Positions 44,016 through 49,001 of a DNA stretch of 49,001 nt are shown in pieces. The translations under genes were made by a program, and so were the position numbers. The stretch comes from Bacteroidales bacterium UBA3844 (GTDB lineage Bacteria > Bacteroidota > Bacteroidia > Bacteroidales > Paludibacteraceae), in assembly GCA_002392915.1 (NCBI GenBank), contig DGHQ01000053.1, positions 1 through 49,001 of the forward strand, written 5' to 3'. Position 1 is the first letter of the stretch. Each line of letters begins with the position of its first letter. The notes beneath the pieces are model-generated. The model searched no databases, had not been told where the DNA came from, and was given only the letters and a program-made list of their open reading frames with translations.

Positions 44016-45182
44016 TTAATATGTTCTTGGTTCTCCCATGTAGAACAATAGGAACTCAAGGGTATGAAAACCACGAACGTTTTGTGCTGCACTAATTGTC
44101 TCGTCTTCCTCGTCGAACTCGCCTTCCCATTCCAATTCCTGGAAATTGCCATTGCTAAGAATGTTCTTCAACGCTGCGGCATCCAAAGGCCATGAATCCA
44201 TGTTAGGATCAAGACCAAGATCCGCCACTGGTCCGAAAAGGAATGCCTCGCTCATCTCCCATGGCTCACGAGCCTGCATCCATGCGTTGGCTGCCAACTC
44301 AAATGTTGCTGTGCTTGGATTGTTAGCAAGATTACGGACTGCAGTGTTAAGAGCCACGTTTCTTGTCACCAACAATTCGTATGTTGGCACCACAACAACG
44401 TCTACATAATTCTTGATGATTGGCTCCAACTCACTTTCTGTAGCATTCAACAACGCTGGCTTAACACTGTTCGTTAGTGTTGCTTCCAATGTCGCGCATG
44501 CTTTCTGTGCTTCTGTGACGCTGCTGTTTCCGATATGGCTGCGGAATGGCGACGCCATGCCCTTGATAGCATTGTATGCCGCATTGATCTCTTTTTTAGT
44601 CTGCTCATACAAAGCATTGTTTTTTGCTTTCAAGTAAGACGCGATGCTTGACGACGCTTCCTTGCCGTCTGTTGTTCCGTTGAATGCATTGCGGATCGAC
44701 AAGATGTTGTTGCTATAGTCATCTATTGAATGGTAGCTGTACCAACTCTCTACAGCGTATACCGCCTCAGTGTATTTGCCCGACTCCCATAGGTCACGTG
44801 GCTCTCCGATTTTTGCTGTTCCGACTTCGTTGGCGATATCTGCGCATCCCTCGATGATCTGTTGAGCGCATCCTACGTAGCTTGTGTAGTCTTTGCCAGC
44901 ACCTGGATTCTTGAATTGTTCAGCGTATGATCCCAATCCTTTATAATCGTCCACCCATGCGTTCTTCAAAGTCGTCGCATCTTTGGTCAATAGATTTGCA
45001 ACCTGCACTGCATATTGAGTCCAGTTTGTGACATTCTCTGATGTGACTAATGTGCGGTCCTCGTTGATCTGTGCGTCAGCTGTTCCTTCTGGAATCGAGT
45101 TTGATTCTGGATCATCATCTTTACATGATCCCAAAAACATTGTTGCCAAGACAGCAACACTAATTAGTAGGTTTCTTTTCAT
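44016..45182 (-). CDS. Imelysin family lipoprotein
   Basis: A 388-residue imelysin-like protein, an envelope family linked to iron uptake or iron-regulated expression. The lipoprotein signal ends LGSC (Cys20). The helical body is formed by two related bundles, and the conserved GxHxxE motif is GFHTLEF at 371-377, near the C-terminus, as in IrpA-like imelysins. It follows the first porin by 19 bases and precedes the di-heme oxidoreductase. Iron dependence is established for some relatives only; here no Fur box was identified. Confidence 0.92.
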   Translation of the reverse strand: MKRNLLISVAVLATMFLGSCKDDDPESNSIPEGTADAQINEDRTLVTSENVTNWTQYAVQVANLLTKDATTLKNAWVDDYKGLGSYAEQFKNPGAGKDYTSYVGCAQQIIEGCADIANEVGTAKIGEPRDLWESGKYTEAVYAVESWYSYHSIDDYSNNILSIRNAFNGTTDGKEASSSIASYLKAKNNALYEQTKKEINAAYNAIKGMASPFRSHIGNSSVTEAQKACATLEATLTNSVKPALLNATESELEPIIKNYVDVVVVPTYELLVTRNVALNTAVRNLANNPSTATFELAANAWMQAREPWEMSEAFLFGPVADLGLDPNMDSWPLDAAALKNILSNGNFQELEWEGEFDEEDETISAAQNVRGFHTLEFLLFYMGEPRTY

Positions 45183-45201
45183 ATTACATTAATTTTATTT
45201 T

Positions 45202-46497
45202 TTATTTCTTGGAAAACCAATTGACGAATGCTATGCCGATTGCAAACTCATTTTCGTCGTTGTATTTGCCGTCTCCGATTGTTCGGCTGGTGTAATCAGC
45301 TTTGAGCACGAGATATGGCAGCGGTTTATAGTTGAGGCCCACAGTCCACATTGATGTTTCCAATCTGTCGTCGGCCACCGCATTTTTCACCTCTTTTTGT
45401 GTGTTGTAGTATTCGTATCTCACAAATGGAGTGAAGTCAAGATTCTTGTTGTTTCTGAATAAAGGTTTCATTCTAAATCCAAACTCGACTCCATAATCAA
45501 CAGCCTTGCTGGCGATTGGTGCAGTACGGCTGTATGGCGATTTGTTGCTTAGCATCGCATTCTTTGCACTTAGCAAATCACTGTTGCCTAAATTTCCCTG
45601 TAGTATGTTTGCTCGTGTTTCTATCCATTTGTTACGGTACTTCAAATCCACATTCCAGATTGTGACAGGTGTTTCGAAATTGTATGTGTTGGGCTTGTCG
45701 CTGTTGTCAGCCACATTGTCACAATAATAAAGTGAAGCTCCCAACCTTAATCCAGGGATACCTGTATATTCCAATCGACCCGCGTATGCCGGACAAGTGA
45801 AGTTGTCTCCTTCAAACATTCCTTGGTTTGCTTTTCCTGCCCAACTGTTTCTGTTGAATCCGTTGGCATTCAGACCTGTGATCACCATTGCCTGATATTG
45901 GAAACTTGCCCATTTGTGCCCAAACTGTCCGAACACCTGCAATCCAGTCTCATGCCATGTGCTTGGCAACATCGTCGTCTCTCCTTCTGGACGCACAGTT
46001 CCGAAAAAGTTGATTGGTTCGTGATGTGAATTAGTCAATCCTACAGGGACCACCATGTGTCCTGCGCGTATATTAAAATGATTGTTAAGATGATAAGTCA
46101 GATGAAATTGTTCGACGGCTACTTCCCCACCTTTCTCCATCTCCACCTCGTATTCTCCATTTTCAGTATTTTCCAGTTCGTAAACCTGACCTGTTCCTCC
46201 GTATTCAAACTCAACCTCCATGCCCAACCAGAAATTTTTGTTGAACTTGACATCTCCAGCAAGCACCATACGTGGAATACTTATTGTGTTTCTCTTCACT
46301 TTGCTGTTTCCTTCGCTTGTGCCATTAAAACGGTTGATGCCGTAATCCTTAAAGTTGGCAAGCATTTCGCCATATCCACCTACTCGGTAATGTTTGAAGC
46401 TGTCGTACTCAGTACTGTCTGTGTTCCATTGTGCTGAAGCAGTGCCGGCAATCATGCTTACTGCTGTCATGAATAACAAATTTTTCAGTGTCGCCAT
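45202..46497 (-). CDS. Outer-membrane porin, first gene of the imelysin operon
   Basis: A 431-residue barrel protein with signal peptide (MATLKNLLFMTAVSMIAGTASA) and a C-terminal strand region ending GIAFVNWFSKK. The N-terminal part (YRVGGYGEMLANFKDYGINRFNG) and ISIPRMVLAGDVKFNKNFWLGMEVEFEYGG, FNIRAGHMVVPVGLTNSHHEP and LGLNYKPLPYLVLKADY-like strands are typical of phosphate-selective-porin-like barrels in Bacteroidetes. Unlike most barrels it ends in Lys rather than an aromatic residue. It begins 23 bases below a good promoter and heads the five-gene operon. Confidence 0.85.
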   Translation of the reverse strand: MATLKNLLFMTAVSMIAGTASAQWNTDSTEYDSFKHYRVGGYGEMLANFKDYGINRFNGTSEGNSKVKRNTISIPRMVLAGDVKFNKNFWLGMEVEFEYGGTGQVYELENTENGEYEVEMEKGGEVAVEQFHLTYHLNNHFNIRAGHMVVPVGLTNSHHEPINFFGTVRPEGETTMLPSTWHETGLQVFGQFGHKWASFQYQAMVITGLNANGFNRNSWAGKANQGMFEGDNFTCPAYAGRLEYTGIPGLRLGASLYYCDNVADNSDKPNTYNFETPVTIWNVDLKYRNKWIETRANILQGNLGNSDLLSAKNAMLSNKSPYSRTAPIASKAVDYGVEFGFRMKPLFRNNKNLDFTPFVRYEYYNTQKEVKNAVADDRLETSMWTVGLNYKPLPYLVLKADYTSRTIGDGKYNDENEFAIGIAFVNWFSKK

Positions 46498-46519
46498 TTT
46501 CAGTCTAATTTTTCGGGCA

Positions 46520-46551
46520 CAAAATTACTTTGAGATAATATACTCATGCAA
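46520..46551 (-). promoter_or_regulatory. Promoter of the porin/imelysin/di-heme operon
   Basis: TTG (46551-46549), 21 bases, TAATTTTG (46527-46520) on the minus strand, 23 bases above the first porin's ATG. Confidence 0.7.
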
Positions 46552-46585
46552 TACGCAAAAATGGGTAAACTGCCGTCGCTAACTC

Positions 46586-46711
46586 TTACCTATAAATGGG
46601 TATGTAATGCATTTGATTTTGTGAAAATTCCGAAAAAAATCCCTTTTTTGCTTTTATGATACCCTGTTTTGGGTATCCGTGTGTAATCATCATTACCTAA
46701 AAATGGGGATG
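46586..46711. promoter_or_regulatory. Pair of direct repeats upstream of the porin/imelysin promoter
   Basis: ttacctataaatgggtatg (46586-46604) and ttacctaaaaatggggatg (46693-46711) match at 17 of 19 positions; aaaaatgggta recurs next to the promoter (46557-46567). Between them is a hairpin gataccc/gggtatc (46658-46664, 46671-46677). Position suggests activator or repressor binding; the factor is unknown. Confidence 0.5.
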
Positions 46712-46729
46712 AGCGATGTTGTTGTATCT

Positions 46730-46864
46730 AAATCGAAATCGTAAATTGATTAACTCGACGCCAAAAATCGAAATCGCAATTTGAATTCCCGACACCATAA
46801 ATCGAATAAACCGAAATCGTAATTTGATAAATCGACACCAAAATCGAATAAACCGACACCATAA
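46730..46864. repeat. Imperfect tandem repeats of 36-45 bp
   Basis: About three and a half units sharing aaatcgaaatcgyaatttga and cgacaccaaa begin near 46730, 46766, 46799 and 46841. Later units carry an extra ataaaccga. No open frame is supported. Confidence 0.7.
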
Positions 46865-47031
46865 TGATTTCGGTCTGCGACCTCAATCATTATGGAATCG
46901 GCTACCGTCGCAAGCGATAAAGGGTCTACGACCCTTGGATGAGAGGTCCGGCGTGTGTCGTCAGGTTCGTAGAACCTGTATTGACGAAGTCAACGCCATG
47001 TTTGATCCCTTGTCGATTCCTGCGTGGCAGG
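46859..47031. repeat. Cluster of tiny-loop palindromes upstream of nnr
   Basis: Five inverted repeats with 3-base loops follow one another: ggtc-tgc-gacc (46872-46882) nested in ccataatga/tcattatgg (46859-46867, 46887-46895), agggtc-tac-gaccct (46921-46935), caggttc-gta-gaacctg (46962-46978), ttgac-gaa-gtcaa (46981-46993) and cctgc-gtg-gcagg (47019-47031). Confidence 0.75.
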
Positions 47032-47084
47032 TGTCGTGAGAAGAAAATAGGTTATTAAAATGTGTGAATTTTATAAAAATCTAC

Positions 47085-47114
47085 TTGCATCACTATCTAA
47101 ATTCAGTAATTTTG
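47085..47114 (+). promoter_or_regulatory. nnr promoter
   Basis: TTG (47085-47087), 19 bases, TAATTTTG (47107-47114); the ATG follows 20 bases later. Confidence 0.78.
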
Positions 47115-47134
47115 TTTGAAATAGAAAAGACAAA

Positions 47135-48676
47135 ATGATACCAATTTTTTCTGCTTCCAATGTTAAAACTCTTGATTCACAAGAGATTGCAATAGAAGGA
47201 ATAACATCCTTTGAACTTATGCATCGAGCTTCGTCGGCTCTCTATTCCAAGTTGACGGAATTGCTGGCAGCCACGGATGTCCACACAGTTGCGATTCTTG
47301 CCTCTGGTGGAAATAATGGTGGAGATGCTCTTTGTGTGGCTGATATGCTACGTGTTGAGCATAAAACATCACGTCCTTTAGAGATTGTCATATTTTATAT
47401 TAAGGTGAGCGACCGCCAGACCTCCGACTTCATTCAAGCGTATGATAAAGTGAAGAATTATATAAAGATAGTAGAAATCTCCACCGTCGACGGGATAGAA
47501 AAAATGCATCCTATTTTAAAAAGAGAGAATCTTTGTGTTGTGGATGGATTGCTGGGATCGGGAATAAATAGGGTAGTGAAGAAGGATTCTTTTTTAGGGC
47601 AAGTTGTTGATTATGTCAATGAAATGCGACGTGAAGATTCTATGCTTGTCTCTATCGATCTCCCTTCCGGATTGATGGGAGAGGATCGTGAACTTGCCGA
47701 TTCGACACGTTCGATAATCAGAGCCGATCATACAATTTGTCTCCAATATCCGAAATTGTCGACTCTGATGCCGGAGAGTGAGCGATATGTCGGCGATATG
47801 GATTGGGTGGATTTTGACATGAGATTGATGAAAGAGGGTAGTGGCGACGTCGGGAATATGTTGCAATTTTCTGATTTCACCATCAAACGCCGTCCTAAGC
47901 ATGGACATAAGGGCACATTTGGAAAAGGATTGTTTGTGGCAGGCAGTCGGGAGATGCCAGGAGCTTGTATGTTAGGATCGAAAGCTGCGATGCGGAGTGG
48001 ATTGGGATTGCTCTACGTCTTCACACATAAAGAGGTCAAACCATATCTGATCAATTATCTTCCAGAAGCGATATGCAAATCGTATGATGCAGTCGACGCG
48101 AATGCTCTCGACACACTTAGCCAGCTTCTTGCGATGACCGATGCCGTGGCTGTCGGACCGGGGCTTGGCACTACGGATGGATCCAAAACACTTGTGAAGA
48201 TGGTAGTCAGTGCCGCATCAGAAGGCAAGTTGCTGCTAGACGCAGATGCGTTGAATATTGTTGCGGCCGACAATAAATTGATGGAATCCATACCGTCGAA
48301 TACAATTATCACACCACATCCTGCCGAGTTCCAACGACTTTTCGGAAAATGTGCGAATAGGATGGAGATGATCGACAAACAGATGGAAATGGCGAAAAAA
48401 CACAATATTATAATAGTGTTGAAAGGAGCCTACACCACCATCACGGATGGCAACACATTGTTTTTCAATCCGACAGGAAATTCTGGAATGGCAACTGCAG
48501 GATCAGGCGACGTTTTGTCTGGAATCATCTTGTCGCTTCTCACGCAAGGATACGCTCCATATGAAGCCGCCAAGTTAGGCGTTTATCTTCACGGAATGGC
48601 AGGAGATGTCGCTGCCGCCAAACGAGGAGAATCCTCAATCATTGCGTCGGATATGATAGATGAATTGAGAATCTAG
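47135..48676 (+). CDS. nnr: Bifunctional NAD(P)H-hydrate epimerase / ADP-dependent (S)-NAD(P)H-hydrate dehydratase
   Basis: Repairs hydrated NADH and NADPH: the N-terminal epimerase equilibrates R and S forms, the C-terminal dehydratase restores the cofactor using ADP. The 513-residue fusion has normal length. Epimerase (about 1-215): SGGNNGGDALCVADML (57-72), VVDGLLGSGINR and VSIDLPSGLMGE. Dehydratase (about 235-510): GHKGTFGKGLFVAGS, VGPGLGT, LLDADALNI, ITPHPAEFQRLFG, VLKGAYTTI and TAGSGDVLSG (454-463) with catalytic Asp459. It stands alone with its own promoter, divergent from the porin operon. Confidence 0.95.
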   Translation: MIPIFSASNVKTLDSQEIAIEGITSFELMHRASSALYSKLTELLAATDVHTVAILASGGNNGGDALCVADMLRVEHKTSRPLEIVIFYIKVSDRQTSDFIQAYDKVKNYIKIVEISTVDGIEKMHPILKRENLCVVDGLLGSGINRVVKKDSFLGQVVDYVNEMRREDSMLVSIDLPSGLMGEDRELADSTRSIIRADHTICLQYPKLSTLMPESERYVGDMDWVDFDMRLMKEGSGDVGNMLQFSDFTIKRRPKHGHKGTFGKGLFVAGSREMPGACMLGSKAAMRSGLGLLYVFTHKEVKPYLINYLPEAICKSYDAVDANALDTLSQLLAMTDAVAVGPGLGTTDGSKTLVKMVVSAASEGKLLLDADALNIVAADNKLMESIPSNTIITPHPAEFQRLFGKCANRMEMIDKQMEMAKKHNIIIVLKGAYTTITDGNTLFFNPTGNSGMATAGSGDVLSGIILSLLTQGYAPYEAAKLGVYLHGMAGDVAAAKRGESSIIASDMIDELRI

Positions 48677-48699
48677 CGCCAAAGGTGCAATATCCTCTA

Positions 48700-48849
48700 G
48701 CGTAGGGTTTCAACCCTACGCGACGTGACATTACGCGACATGAATGTAAATGTAAATTTGGAATCTCCCAGTGCCGAAGGCACGACACAACCCAGCGTAG
48801 GGCGTGAGCCCCACGCGATAAACACCCCAACCTAGGGTGCGAACCCTAG
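48700..48849. repeat. Cluster of short palindromes after nnr
   Basis: gcgtagggtt-tc-aaccctacgc (48700-48721), gtgcc-gaa-ggcac (48771-48783), an imperfect gcgtagggc/gccccacgc pair (48795-48816) and ctagggt-gcga-accctag (48832-48849). None is followed by a T-run. With A/T-rich DNA and the promoter below, they account for the last 325 bases of the window. Confidence 0.7.
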
Positions 48850-48902
48850 AACTTAAATATCAGCTATTTATGAACATTTCTGAAAAATAATTCGCGAAAC
48901 GC

Positions 48903-48933
48903 TTGCGCAGGACGGAAATCCGCTATACTTTTG
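48903..48933 (+). promoter_or_regulatory. Promoter at the window edge
   Basis: TTG (48903-48905), 18 bases, TATACTTTTG (48924-48933), close to consensus (one or two extra bases within the -7 box). The 68 bases after it show no start codon with an open frame that I trust, so the product, protein or stable RNA, lies mostly beyond the window. Confidence 0.5.
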
Positions 48934-49001
48934 CACTCGCTTTCGGGAAGGAACGCTACTCCGGACGAAGGCGGAGACATAAAGACAGGCGGCTCAGACG
49001 A

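Overview
The window looks like a chromosomal segment of a member of the order Bacteroidales; genus is not resolvable from sequence alone. Evidence: promoters of the Bacteroidetes type (TTG, 18-21 bases, TAnnTTTG), few recognisable Shine-Dalgarno sites, lineage-typical families (DUF4491, DUF4835, an omega-like RNA polymerase protein beside coaBC, a 'major paralogous domain' lipoprotein), and many outer-membrane barrels and lipoproteins. No rRNA or tRNA gene was recognised.

Layout. 0.1-6.3 kb, minus strand: gyrB, a DUF4491 membrane protein, an unrecognised 268-residue protein with a possible nuclease core, and a periplasmic M16 zinc peptidase. 6.5-9.4 kb, plus strand: a small secreted protein, nadC, and a secreted protein built from two related halves. 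9.6-10.5 kb: a voltage-gated K+ channel with a C-terminal zinc ribbon, divergent from the housekeeping run bamD, omega-like gene, coaBC, DUF4835, recN (10.6-15.6 kb). A probably structured RNA (about 15.85-15.98 kb) precedes a lemA/TPM/TPM operon, a lipoprotein and a 1298-residue DUF2339 membrane protein.

22.8-32.4 kb is an accessory defence-type block: a type III restriction-modification pair (mod-res, minus) facing away from a DUF4143 AAA ATPase and a 946-residue primase/helicase/PLD-like protein (plus). The shared 766-base divergent region carries a three-copy repeat ahead of mod and a 23-bp tandem array ahead of the ATPase promoter. Two palindromic repeats lie in frame inside mod. A 15-bp exact direct repeat brackets the block (22819-22833, 32630-32644).

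33.0-39.5 kb, minus: a ZIP transporter with a methyltransferase, then a tetR / RND-MMPL / LolA-like / outer-membrane barrel operon, probably a regulated envelope export system. 39.9-46.5 kb, minus: a small membrane protein, then a five-gene operon (porin, imelysin, di-heme oxidoreductase, second porin, mono-heme lipoprotein) suggesting a metal- or redox-linked outer-membrane system. 47.1-48.7 kb, plus: nnr, the NAD(P)HX repair enzyme. Most intergenic gaps hold short palindromes with very small loops, in at least two families.
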